This document shows positions 16,347 through 23,490 of a DNA stretch of 32,916 nucleotides, one piece after another (within the stretch, counting starts at the first letter, position 1; each line of letters opens with the position of its first letter). The stretch spans positions 1 to 32,916 of the forward strand of contig CANJOT010000013.1 in assembly GCA_947475815.1 (NCBI GenBank), written 5' to 3'. Source of the stretch: Burkholderiales bacterium (GTDB taxonomy: Bacteria; Pseudomonadota; Gammaproteobacteria; Burkholderiales; Burkholderiaceae_D). Below the pieces are notes generated by a model, which made no database searches, was not told the origin of the DNA, and saw only the letters and a program-made list of their open reading frames with translations. The translations under genes and the position numbers were made by a program.

Positions 16347-17321
16347 ATGAGCCACTTCGATGTCTTCAACGGCGACGCCGACGGCCTGTGCGCGCTGCAC
16401 CAGTTGCGCCTCGCGCGACCCGCTGAACACGCGCCCGACAGCGTCTGTGTGAGCGGTGCCAAGCGCGACATCGCCCTGCTTGCGCGCGTCGATGCGCAGG
16501 CCGGCGACAGCGTCACCGTACTCGACATCTCGCTCGAGGCGAACCGCGATGCCCTGCTCGCTCTGCTGGCCCGTGGCGTGCGGGTTGAATATTTCGATCA
16601 CCACCGCTCCGGCCCCGTGCCGCGCCATCCTCTGCTGCAGGCTCACATCGACAACAGCCCGACCGTCTGCACCGGCATGCTGGTCGACCGCTATCTGAAC
16701 GGCAGCCAGCGCATCTGGGCGGCGGTGGCGGCCTTCGGCGACAACTTCACCGCTGCGGCCCGCGCGCTGCTGGTCGACATGGCGCTCGATGCGCAACAAC
16801 TCCTGCAACTCGAACAGCTCGGCACCTGTCTGAACTACAACGGCTACGGTGACCACGAGTCCGACCTAATCATCGCGCCCATCACCCTCGCCAACCTGCT
16901 GCGGCCCTACACCGACCCGTTCGCCTTCATGCGTGAAGAGCCCGCCTTCACCACCCTCCAGACTGCTCGCGCCGCCGACCTCGCCCAGACCCTGGGCCGG
17001 GCCCCTGAAGTACGCCTCGCCTGCGGCGACATCCACGTGCTGCCCGACACCCCGTGGAGCCGGCGCGTGCGCGGCGAATTCGGCAATCAGCTGACCCAGG
17101 CCCGGCCCGAGGCCGCCCACGCCGTGCTGACGGTTAACAGTCAGGGCGGCTATATGGTCAGCGTGCGCGCACCGCAGGTGCGCCTGACCGGTGCCGATCG
17201 GGTCTGCCGGCAGTTTGAAGGCGGCGGCGGGCGACCGGCGGCGGCCGGGATCAATCATCTGCAGCCGGGGGAGTTTGAGGTTTTTGTGCGGGCGTTTGAA
17301 AGCACTTTTAGCCCCGATTGA
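16347..17321 (+). CDS. DHH-family phosphoesterase
   Basis: A 324-residue DHH/DHHA1 protein. The four metal-binding motifs are visible: FNGDADGLCA (D10, D12), VTVLDIS (D60), YFDHHRSG (D84-H85-H86), and FGDNF further on; the C-terminal DHHA1 part ends in GGGGRPAAAGINHL. The family includes RecJ exonuclease, nano-RNase/pAp phosphatase NrnA, pyrophosphatases and c-di-AMP phosphodiesterases. The length is closest to NrnA-like phosphodiesterases, but the exact substrate cannot be settled from motifs. The gene stands alone, divergent from the adaptor gene and followed by the lower-GC cassette at 17348. Confidence 0.85.
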   Translation: MSHFDVFNGDADGLCALHQLRLARPAEHAPDSVCVSGAKRDIALLARVDAQAGDSVTVLDISLEANRDALLALLARGVRVEYFDHHRSGPVPRHPLLQAHIDNSPTVCTGMLVDRYLNGSQRIWAAVAAFGDNFTAAARALLVDMALDAQQLLQLEQLGTCLNYNGYGDHESDLIIAPITLANLLRPYTDPFAFMREEPAFTTLQTARAADLAQTLGRAPEVRLACGDIHVLPDTPWSRRVRGEFGNQLTQARPEAAHAVLTVNSQGGYMVSVRAPQVRLTGADRVCRQFEGGGGRPAAAGINHLQPGEFEVFVRAFESTFSPD

Positions 17322-17347
17322 TACCGCCCCCCGCTCTGTAACATAAA

Positions 17348-17382
17348 TTTGCACGATAACAACAAATATGTTATCGTGCAAA
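17348..17382. promoter_or_regulatory. Perfect 14-bp inverted repeat, likely operator of the AbiE-like cassette
   Basis: TTTGCACGATAACA (17348-17361) and its exact reverse complement (17369-17382) flank a 7-nt spacer. It holds a possible -35 (TTGCAC, 17349-17354) and, 17 bp further, a weak -10 (TATCGT, 17372-17377), so a bound protein would block transcription. An alternative promoter TTGATA (17318) with CATAAA (17342) lies just upstream. There is no T-run after it, which argues against a terminator. Classical AbiEi antitoxins bind inverted repeats to repress their own operon, so autoregulation by the next gene is the favoured reading (inference). Confidence 0.75.
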
Positions 17383-18396
17383 AACACTGTTATAAATCTA
17401 CCCAACGTGGACCAACTCGCGACACGCGCCCTCGCCTATCTGCACGAAACCTTGGACGTTTCCACGGCAACAACGCAACCGTGGCACGGACGGGATGAAC
17501 TGCCTTATTTCATCCGCGACGCGTTTGATTTCGAATGCATCGAACTGCACGGCACCGCCATCTTGCTGGCCCAAGACCGCCGCCAGGAGCGGTCGTCCCC
17601 CCGTGACATCAAAACCTGGCTAGAGACCATTCGGTCCCTGACCGGCTACCCGGTTGTTTATGTGACGGACTCAGTCGTCTCTTATGAGCGCAAGCGCCTG
17701 ATCGAACAAAAGGTGCCCTTCATCGTGCCAGGCAACCAGCTTTATCTGCCCGATCTGGGCATCGACCTGCGGGAATACTTTCGTCAGTGGCGCGGCCCGA
17801 CACAAGCACCACTGAGCCCCTCGGCGCAGGCACTGCTGATCACGGCCTTGTTGCGCCAACCGTGGGCGCCCGAATGGTATCCGGGCGAAGCCGCGGCCCT
17901 GCTTGGCTATTCGTCGATGACGATATCAAGGACGGTGCATGAACTGGCCGCCGCCGGTCTCGCCGAGATACATAAAGTCGGGCGCTCCCAATATCTGGCC
18001 ATGAAGCATGCTCCACGTGAAATGTGGGAGCAGGCCAATCCGTTGATGCGCAGCCCGGTTCAGCGCAGTATCTGGACAGCCACAACAAGTACGCCGCAAC
18101 CACCGCTGCGAATCGCCGGACTGAGCGCATTGGCAAGCCAGACCATGCTCAACGAACCACGAATCCGGGTCTGCGCCATCAACCGCACCACTTGGCTCCG
18201 CATTAAAGCTGAAATCGAAGAATTGCCAGAAGCCCGGCCCGGCGCGCAGGAGTGGCAACTCTGGAACTACAGTCCGATGATTGAGCCCGCGACCCTGACA
18301 GTCGATCCGCTCTCACTCATACTGAGCCTGCGCGACAACACTGACGACCGCGTTCAGGAGGCCATCGACGTCCTAAAGGAGCAACTGCCGTGGTAA
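17368..18396 (+). CDS. Winged-helix protein, putative antitoxin/autoregulator of an AbiE-like module
   Basis: A 342-residue protein in three parts. Residues about 14-145 form an alpha/beta domain that I do not recognise as a named family (TGYPVVYVTDSVVSYERKRL, then VPFIVPGNQLYLPDLGIDLR). Residues about 150-215 form a winged helix (YPGEAAALLGYSSMTISRTV, ELAAAGLAEIHKVGRSQYLA). Residues about 230-342 form a C-terminal domain. It overlaps the next gene, an AbiEii-like nucleotidyltransferase, by 7 bp, the order expected for antitoxin before toxin. Unlike AbiEi, the winged helix is in the middle, not at the N-terminus. The start is uncertain: the ATG at 17368 lies inside the inverted repeat and has no ribosome binding site; GTG at 17407 is an alternative. 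Confidence 0.75.
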   Translation: MLSCKNTVINLPNVDQLATRALAYLHETLDVSTATTQPWHGRDELPYFIRDAFDFECIELHGTAILLAQDRRQERSSPRDIKTWLETIRSLTGYPVVYVTDSVVSYERKRLIEQKVPFIVPGNQLYLPDLGIDLREYFRQWRGPTQAPLSPSAQALLITALLRQPWAPEWYPGEAAALLGYSSMTISRTVHELAAAGLAEIHKVGRSQYLAMKHAPREMWEQANPLMRSPVQRSIWTATTSTPQPPLRIAGLSALASQTMLNEPRIRVCAINRTTWLRIKAEIEELPEARPGAQEWQLWNYSPMIEPATLTVDPLSLILSLRDNTDDRVQEAIDVLKEQLPW

Positions 18397-19184
18397 AAGG
18401 CCTCGACATCTTTCGTGAATGGTTCGCGCAGTATCCCGACCAGTATTTCTTGATTGGTGGCACTGCGGCAAGTCTAACAATGGAGGAAGCTGGCCTGGAA
18501 TTTCGGGCCACCAAGGATCTTGATGTAGTCCTTCACGTTGAAGCATTGACTGCAGGCTTCGGTGAAACCTTCTGGAAATTTATCGAAGCTGGAAAATATG
18601 ATATCCGGCAAGCGAGTGATAGGGGACGGCCAAGCTTTTATCGCTTCCAAAAACCCGCTGATGACCGCTTCCCGGTCATGGTTGAACTGTTTGCACGCGC
18701 ACCCGACGTGCTGCGCCCCATCAAGAACGGACAACTTACGCCAATTCCCTTTGACGAGGTGGTTTCCAGTCTTTCAGCGATTCTGCTCGACGATGACTAC
18801 TATGCATTCATTACCGCTGGCGGGCGTGAAAGCGAAGGTTTGACCTGGATAGGCGAAGATCGTCTGATACCGCTCAAGGCAAGTGCCTGGCTGGACCTGA
18901 GTGCACGGAAGCAGCGAGGCGAGCAGGTGGACACCAAAAACATCCGCAAACACGCCAACGATATTCTAAGATTGTCGCAACTTCTTGCGGCAACCACCAG
19001 AATACCGTTACACGGCAAGATTGCCGACGACATGCGAAAATTCTTGAATGCTGTGGCCGACGATACATCGCTCAACCCAAAAGCTTTGGGCTTGGGCGGG
19101 ACAAGCTTGACCGAGATATTGGCTCGCGTCGCCCAAGCGTACCTGCCACACGATGGAACGGATAATCGCTCTGATCTGAACTGA
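18390..19184 (+). CDS. AbiEii-like nucleotidyltransferase, putative toxin
   Basis: A 264-residue protein of the nucleotidyltransferase (DNA polymerase beta-like) superfamily. The core motif is visible: GG at residues 23-24 in YFLIGGTAASL, then D43 and D45 in RATKDLDVVL, and a third acidic candidate, E99 in FPVMVELFARA. The C-terminal half has KASAWLDLSARKQRGEQ, then a K-N-I-R-K-H-A-N-D-I-L-R-L helix, as in AbiEii-type proteins. AbiEii-related toxins transfer nucleotides to tRNA or other targets and arrest growth. GTG start at 18390 with AAAGGAG 8 nt upstream, overlapping the preceding stop by 7 bp, so translation is coupled. Base composition is clearly less GC-rich than in flanking genes, suggesting transfer. 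Toxicity is inferred, not shown. Confidence 0.78.
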   Translation: MVKGLDIFREWFAQYPDQYFLIGGTAASLTMEEAGLEFRATKDLDVVLHVEALTAGFGETFWKFIEAGKYDIRQASDRGRPSFYRFQKPADDRFPVMVELFARAPDVLRPIKNGQLTPIPFDEVVSSLSAILLDDDYYAFITAGGRESEGLTWIGEDRLIPLKASAWLDLSARKQRGEQVDTKNIRKHANDILRLSQLLAATTRIPLHGKIADDMRKFLNAVADDTSLNPKALGLGGTSLTEILARVAQAYLPHDGTDNRSDLN

Positions 19185-19209
19185 CATGATTCAGCCGTAA
19201 CCCGATAAA
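19181..19209 (+). promoter_or_regulatory. Probable sigma-70 promoter of the exonuclease III gene
   Basis: CTGACA (19181-19186; 5 of 6 to TTGACA) and GATAAA (19204-19209; 4 of 6 to TATAAT) are separated by 17 bp. The -35 overlaps the stop codon of the upstream nucleotidyltransferase gene; the predicted transcript would begin about 70 nt before the ATG at 19288. Confidence 0.45.
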
Positions 19210-19287
19210 ATCGTGTTGCAAACCGGATCAAAACAACACCTCACCGAGCTCCATGTAACTCATGATCTATATCGTAAAAGCAGACCA

Positions 19288-20061
19288 ATGAAAATCGCCA
19301 CCTGGAACGTCAACTCCCTCAAGGTTCGCCTTGGCCACGTGCTCAACTGGCTGGCCGAAAATCCGGTGGATGTGTTGTGCCTGCAGGAAACCAAACTCAC
19401 CGACGACAAGTTTCCGGTGGCGGAGATCGAGGCCGCTGGTTATCAGCCACTGTTCGCCGGGCAGAAAACCTACAACGGCGTGGCCCTGCTGGTGCGCCAG
19501 GGGCGCGTGACCGCGGACGTCACGGTCAACATTCCCGGTTTCGAGGATGAACAGAAGCGCGTCATCAGCGCGACCGTCGATGGTGTGCGTATCGTCTGCG
19601 CTTATGTACCGAACGGTCAGGCGATCGATTCGGACAAGTATCAATACAAGCTGCGCTGGCTGGCGGCGATGCGCGACTGGATCGCAGACGAACTGAGCCG
19701 CCATCCCAAGCTGGCCCTGCTCGGGGATTACAACATCGCCCCGGAAGACCGCGACGTGCATGATCCAAAAGCCTGGGAGGGGCAGGTGCTGGTGTCGGTG
19801 CCGGAGCGCGCCGCGCTGGCCGCCTTGCAGGCGCTCGGTCTGCACGATTCCTTCCGGCTGTTCGAGCAGGCGGAAAAATCGTTCAGCTGGTGGGACTATC
19901 GCATGCTGGGCTTTCGGCGCAATGCCGGCATGCGCATCGATCACATCCTGCTCTCCGACGCCTTGCGCGCCGCCTGCACGGCCTGCGTCATCGACCGCGC
20001 CCCGCGCAAGCTGGAACAACCCTCCGATCACACGCCGGTGATCGCAACCATCGAAGGCTGA
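19288..20061 (+). CDS. xth: Exodeoxyribonuclease III
   Basis: A 257-residue AP endonuclease / 3'-5' exonuclease of the ExoIII (EEP) family, which cleaves DNA at abasic sites in base-excision repair. Catalytic motifs are all present: MKIATWNVNSLKVRL (metal-site Asn), CLQETKL (Glu34), ALLGDYNIAPEDRDVHDP (Asp, Asn), SWWDYR, RIDHILLS, and the terminal PSDHTPV with the active-site Asp-His. The length is near E. coli XthA (268). The ATG at 19288 is where family similarity begins; the frame is open upstream to 19213 but that part is unrelated. It is convergent with ubiT. The upstream cassette seems inserted between this gene and the DHH gene. Confidence 0.96.
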   Translation: MKIATWNVNSLKVRLGHVLNWLAENPVDVLCLQETKLTDDKFPVAEIEAAGYQPLFAGQKTYNGVALLVRQGRVTADVTVNIPGFEDEQKRVISATVDGVRIVCAYVPNGQAIDSDKYQYKLRWLAAMRDWIADELSRHPKLALLGDYNIAPEDRDVHDPKAWEGQVLVSVPERAALAALQALGLHDSFRLFEQAEKSFSWWDYRMLGFRRNAGMRIDHILLSDALRAACTACVIDRAPRKLEQPSDHTPVIATIEG

Positions 20062-20077
20062 GCGTCACCGTTCAGCC
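20056..20077. terminator. Inverted repeat across the convergent xth and ubiT stops
   Basis: GGCTGA (20056-20061) and TCAGCC (20072-20077) are 6-bp arms that contain the stop codons of both convergent genes, around a 10-nt loop. No T-run follows on either side, so it is at best a weak or Rho-assisted bidirectional terminator. Confidence 0.3.
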
Positions 20078-20497
20078 ACGGGCCTGCGCGAAGAAGGGCA
20101 GCTCCAGTGCATCGAGTGTGTTCTTGATCAACAGACCGAGCTCGGTATCGCCTTCAATGGCCAGGCGCCGGCTGAAGAACAGGGTGTCGGGATCTTCCTG
20201 ACGCCGCATCAGCAGGTAGAAGTCGCGCGCACAGGCGGCGATGGTGACATCGGCCAGCACATCGGCGCGGCAGGCGGAGAACTGCCGGCCATCGCAGCGC
20301 ACATCAAAGCGCAGCTGTGCGTCCGTGACGCGCACGCGCACGACCTTACCGGTCAGGGCCGCCAGCACGTCGGCCGGCAAGCGCCCGCGCAGCACCAGAT
20401 TCACTGCATTGGCAAACAGAAAAGAACCTGGCACAACGGGTAGCAGGGACAGCAGTCTGCCCAGAGCGGCAGGCAGTTGGGGCGAGGTCGGATTCAA
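20072..20497 (-). CDS. ubiT: UbiT, SCP2-domain ubiquinone biosynthesis accessory protein
   Basis: About 141 residues with an SCP2 (sterol-carrier) domain, a lipid-binding fold. The C-terminal signature RRQEDPDTLFFSRRLAIEGD followed by TELGL and KNTLDALEL closely matches E. coli UbiT. UbiT binds isoprenoid ubiquinone precursors and supports the O2-independent pathway with UbiU and UbiV, encoded just upstream. The start is uncertain: the frame is open to 20743 inside ubiV, but no family sequence is seen before the SCP2 domain. A TTG at 20497, with GGAG 8 nt upstream, gives a sensible N-terminus (NPTSPQLPAALGRLLSLLPV). There is a 79-bp gap after ubiV. Confidence 0.85.
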   Translation of the reverse strand: MNPTSPQLPAALGRLLSLLPVVPGSFLFANAVNLVLRGRLPADVLAALTGKVVRVRVTDAQLRFDVRCDGRQFSACRADVLADVTIAACARDFYLLMRRQEDPDTLFFSRRLAIEGDTELGLLIKNTLDALELPFFAQARG

Positions 20498-20576
20498 TAG
20501 GGTGACTCCATCACATGCAGCGGGCTGAACTACAGAGGACTGAACGACTGCGGCAACAAGGACAGCGGTAAAAACC

Positions 20577-21497
20577 TCAGGCCTGCGCGCCGCGCTGACC
20601 GCCGGATTGCGCGACATGCCACTCCAGACCCGGCGCACCATGCCAGAAACCATTGCATAAACCGGTCGGTAGCAGGCTGTTGATTTCCTGCTGCACATCG
20701 ACGGCAGCAAGCCGCCCGGCCAACACGCCGGATACGCCGTCAATCAGCCGGACCATATGCTGCGATTGCGGCGCAATGCGCACCACCGACACCCCCAGAT
20801 CACGCATGTCATCAAGCGCATCAAGCAGATTGTTGTAGCGTGCCGACTGCGTCTGGATACCGTTGAGCACGAGGAAATCTTCGCCCTCGCGGGTCTTGAG
20901 GAGCAGTCCGTCGGCATCGGCAAGGCAACTGAAGCGGCAGTCATCCTTGGGCAGGTCGTGATGGCGTGCCGTGAAACAGCGCGCCGAATGCGCCAGCGGC
21001 ATGCGGCCGTGCACAAACACTTCGGTCTCAGGCAGCGTCGCGCCGGAAGCCAGAATCTGCGCCAGATTGGCGCGGCTCATTTCAAAGGGCATCACCCAGC
21101 GGCAGGCACCCAGTCCACCGAGCAGCTGCACACTCTGTTCGTTGTAGAGATTGAGAGACGGCCCGGCCACGAAGGGCAGTCGATCGGCGAGCAGATGTAC
21201 CGCACCCATGTCGTTGGCCTCGACCAGAAAACGGCCGTTGCCGGTGATGCGCTGCAGCAGCGTAATGTCCGACTTGGACTCGAGCAGGGTCTGTGTCGAC
21301 AACACCACTTCCTTGCCGGCGGCGCTGAGCGTCTCGGCGATCGCCAGCCAGTCCGGCAGACGAAATTCGTGACGCCGTGCGCAGACCGTTTCACCGAGGT
21401 AGACAATATCGACGGGCGCGCTGGCGAGCATGTCATAAAACGCCAGCGCCTCCACACGGGGCCAGAGGTAGGGCAAAGGACCGACAGAAAGTTTCAT
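20577..21497 (-). CDS. ubiV: UbiV, O2-independent ubiquinone hydroxylation protein (U32 family)
   Basis: A 306-residue peptidase-U32-like protein. E. coli UbiV and UbiU form a heterodimer, each with a 4Fe-4S cluster, that hydroxylates the ubiquinone ring without oxygen, using prephenate as oxygen donor. The four cluster cysteines are present: C39 (GETVCARRHE), C174 (HSARCFTARH), C187 and C191 (KDDCRFSCLAD). The 174-187-191 spacing equals that of E. coli UbiV (180-193-197), and C39 has the same number. The ATG at 21497 starts at the family N-terminus MKLSVGPLPYLWPR; the frame is open to 21530. It lies 7 bp after ubiU. Confidence 0.95.
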   Translation of the reverse strand: MKLSVGPLPYLWPRVEALAFYDMLASAPVDIVYLGETVCARRHEFRLPDWLAIAETLSAAGKEVVLSTQTLLESKSDITLLQRITGNGRFLVEANDMGAVHLLADRLPFVAGPSLNLYNEQSVQLLGGLGACRWVMPFEMSRANLAQILASGATLPETEVFVHGRMPLAHSARCFTARHHDLPKDDCRFSCLADADGLLLKTREGEDFLVLNGIQTQSARYNNLLDALDDMRDLGVSVVRIAPQSQHMVRLIDGVSGVLAGRLAAVDVQQEINSLLPTGLCNGFWHGAPGLEWHVAQSGGQRGAQA

Positions 21498-21504
21498 GTG
21501 CTCT

Positions 21505-22500
21505 TCATTTCCATGAACGGTGGTAAGCACCGAGGGTGTGCTGCTGACCCTCGGCCACCTTGTTGAGTTCGCTCATCCAGACCGGCTTGACGGCATATCG
21601 CTGGTGTTCATCGAGGCACTGATCGATGGCCGCACGCCACACCCGGGTGACCTGGCCGACGTAGGCCGGACTGCGTTGCCGGCCCTCAATCTTGATGGCG
21701 CGCACACCCATGGCGGCCAGCTGCGGCAACAACTCGAGGGTGTTCAGGCTGGTCGGTTCTTCGATGGCGTAATACTCCTCGTCATTGACGTCAAAACGCC
21801 CTTTGCACAGCGTGGGATAGCCGGCCAGTTCGCCATCGGCATAACGGTCGATGAGCACGCCATTGAGGCGCGACTCGAGCCCGGCCGGTGTCTGTTGCCA
21901 GCGCACCGCCTTGGCGGGCGAACACACGCCATGGGTATTCGGCGCCTCGCCGGTCACATAGGACGACAGCGCACAACGCCCTTCAACCATCACGCACAGA
22001 CTGCCAAATCCGAACACTTCGATTTCCACATCCGTGTTGGCGGCGACATCGGCCACCTGGGCAAGCGACAAGACGCGCGGCAAGACCGCGCGCCGGATAC
22101 CAAAACGCGCGCCGTAAAAATTGATCGCCTCGTGGTTGGTGGCCGAGGCCTGTACCGAGAGGTGCAGATGCACCTCTGGCCAGGTGGTACGGGCGTAGTC
22201 CATGAGTGCCGGATCGGCGAGCAGAATGGCGTCAATGCCGGCCTCGGCGGCACGGTCAATCGCTTTGCGCCACGTGCCACCCTGCAATGCCTGCGGGTAG
22301 GTATTGAGCGCCATCAAGACCTTGCAGCCGCGCTCGTGCGCGTAACGCAGGCCCTGCTCGAGCGTCTGGTCATCAAAATTCAGGCCGGCAAAATTGCGCG
22401 CGTTGGTGGCATCGCGAAAGCCGAGGTAAACGGCGTCAGCGCCGTTGTCAACGGCCTGCTTGAGGGCCGGCAGACTGCCCGCCGGACAAACCAGGTCCAT
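21505..22500 (-). CDS. ubiU: UbiU, O2-independent ubiquinone hydroxylation protein (U32 family)
   Basis: A 331-residue U32-family protein, the same length as E. coli UbiU, and partner of UbiV. With the start at 22500 (MDLVCPAGSLPALKQAVDNG) the cluster cysteines fall at C169 and C176 (GSLCVMVEGRCALSS), C193 (THGVCSPAKA) and C232 (YPTLCKGRFD), the same numbers as in E. coli UbiU. AGGTG lies just upstream of this ATG. The frame is open to an ATG at 22560, which would add 20 residues without family similarity (TLKTPLRKNSRANAAGQVA). An FNR-type box lies upstream at 22626. It is the first gene of ubiU-ubiV-ubiT and should be induced without oxygen (inference). Confidence 0.95.
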   Translation of the reverse strand: MDLVCPAGSLPALKQAVDNGADAVYLGFRDATNARNFAGLNFDDQTLEQGLRYAHERGCKVLMALNTYPQALQGGTWRKAIDRAAEAGIDAILLADPALMDYARTTWPEVHLHLSVQASATNHEAINFYGARFGIRRAVLPRVLSLAQVADVAANTDVEIEVFGFGSLCVMVEGRCALSSYVTGEAPNTHGVCSPAKAVRWQQTPAGLESRLNGVLIDRYADGELAGYPTLCKGRFDVNDEEYYAIEEPTSLNTLELLPQLAAMGVRAIKIEGRQRSPAYVGQVTRVWRAAIDQCLDEHQRYAVKPVWMSELNKVAEGQQHTLGAYHRSWK

Positions 22501-22625
22501 CGCCACCTGCCCGGCCGCATTGGCGCGGGAATTTTTTCTCAAGGGGGTCTTCAGGGTCATCTTGTTGGTTACCGGTCATTCATGCAGGGACGGGGCACTG
22601 TCGCCGACTGAACGCCGGCAACGCC

Positions 22626-22639
22626 TTCATGCAGATCAA
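22626..22639. promoter_or_regulatory. FNR/DNR-type box upstream of ubiU
   Basis: TTCAT-GCAG-ATCAA matches TTGAT-N4-ATCAA at 9 of 10 positions. It is 66 bp upstream of the longer possible ubiU start and 126 bp upstream of the preferred one. No good -10 hexamer is visible at the class II distance (CGACAG there), so the exact promoter is unclear. Confidence 0.6.
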
Positions 22640-22667
22640 GGAATTCTTACCCCTTGGCCCGCCATGT

Positions 22668-23360
22668 TCAGTGGTGCTCATGGCTGTACGCCGCCAGAGC
22701 AGCGGCGTCGACGACGGTGATGATGCGGCCACTGACGTCAATCAACTGGTGGTTGACCAGGTCGTGGAGAATGCGCGAGAAATGTTCGGGTGTCAGACTC
22801 AGGCGCGAAGCCACCACGGTCTTGCTGGCGGGCAGGGCAAAACGGTTGCCATCATTGTCCCGATGGTTCCTGAGCAGAAAGCTGACGACACGCTGTGTGC
22901 CGGAATCGAAGGAATTGGACGCCATGTCCTGCAGCAGACCCTGCAGTTGCAGGCTCATGCTGAGCAGCATCCTGCGTGCAAAGCGCGGCTCGGCGTCGAG
23001 CGCATTGAACACCACGTCGCTGGGCACATGCAGCAGGACGGAATCACCCAGAGCCTGAGCATTGACGATGTGCGGCCGGTCAAGAAAAATCAGGCCTTCA
23101 CCAAAGCTGTGGCCGGCCTCGACGATGGCGAGGACTTTTTCGATGCCCTGGGATGAAGCCAGCGCGAGTTTGACACGGCCCACCACCACTGCATGAAAAC
23201 CGGCGCAGGGATCGCCCCGGCGAAACACAAGCTTGCCGCGCGCCACGCGCAACACCGTGGTGGATGCGGCAACGCGCGCCAGATCGACTGGGCCAAGCTT
23301 GCTGAACAAGGGCAAGCCGGACAGGAAGCCGGCAACCTTCGTGGTTTCTTTACTCTTCAC
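22668..23360 (-). CDS. Crp/Fnr-family transcriptional regulator (DNR-like)
   Basis: A 230-residue Crp/Fnr protein. The cyclic-nucleotide-binding fold spans about residues 12-125 (FLSGLPLFSKLGPVDLARVA, GEGLIFLDRP), the dimerisation helix follows, and the C-terminal winged helix is at about 155-215 (TVVASRLSLTPEHFSRIL). The recognition helix has ExxSR (E192, S195, R196), the FNR/DNR-type motif that reads TTGAT half-sites, not the CRP type. There is a single cysteine (C52), so the FNR 4Fe-4S sensor is absent; a heme/NO-sensing DNR-like role is possible. GTG at 23360, with GAGG 6 nt upstream, is preferred to TTG at 23372. It is adjacent to ubiUVT, and a box precedes both. Confidence 0.9.
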   Translation of the reverse strand: MKSKETTKVAGFLSGLPLFSKLGPVDLARVAASTTVLRVARGKLVFRRGDPCAGFHAVVVGRVKLALASSQGIEKVLAIVEAGHSFGEGLIFLDRPHIVNAQALGDSVLLHVPSDVVFNALDAEPRFARRMLLSMSLQLQGLLQDMASNSFDSGTQRVVSFLLRNHRDNDGNRFALPASKTVVASRLSLTPEHFSRILHDLVNHQLIDVSGRIITVVDAAALAAYSHEHH

Positions 23361-23408
23361 CGCCTCCCTCAATCACCAGAGCGATGCCGGCAATCGTGCC
23401 GGCAGGAC

Positions 23409-23450
23409 ACTTTAGCAAAAGCGAATGGCGCAAAGATTGACGTGGATCAA
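23409..23450 (-). promoter_or_regulatory. Class II FNR-type promoter of the Crp/Fnr gene
   Basis: TTGAC-GTGG-ATCAA (23437-23450) matches the FNR/DNR consensus at 9 of 10 positions. On the minus strand TAAAGT (23414-23409; 4 of 6 to TATAAT) lies at the distance that puts the box centre near -41.5, the classical activation position. The transcript would start near 23402, some 40 nt before the gene. Control may be by the regulator itself or by another Fnr-type protein. Confidence 0.65.
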
Positions 23451-23490
23451 GTCCGGCGCGATGCCCCGGACCTGGATTGCGGAACGAATT

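Noticed and set aside
19204-19222. ATCGTGTTGCAAAC downstream of the AbiE-like pair resembles the right arm of the dyad at 17369-17382, as if an attachment-site repeat.
   Set aside because: The match is broken by two extra bases and is short; no integrase is present. Chance similarity is more likely.
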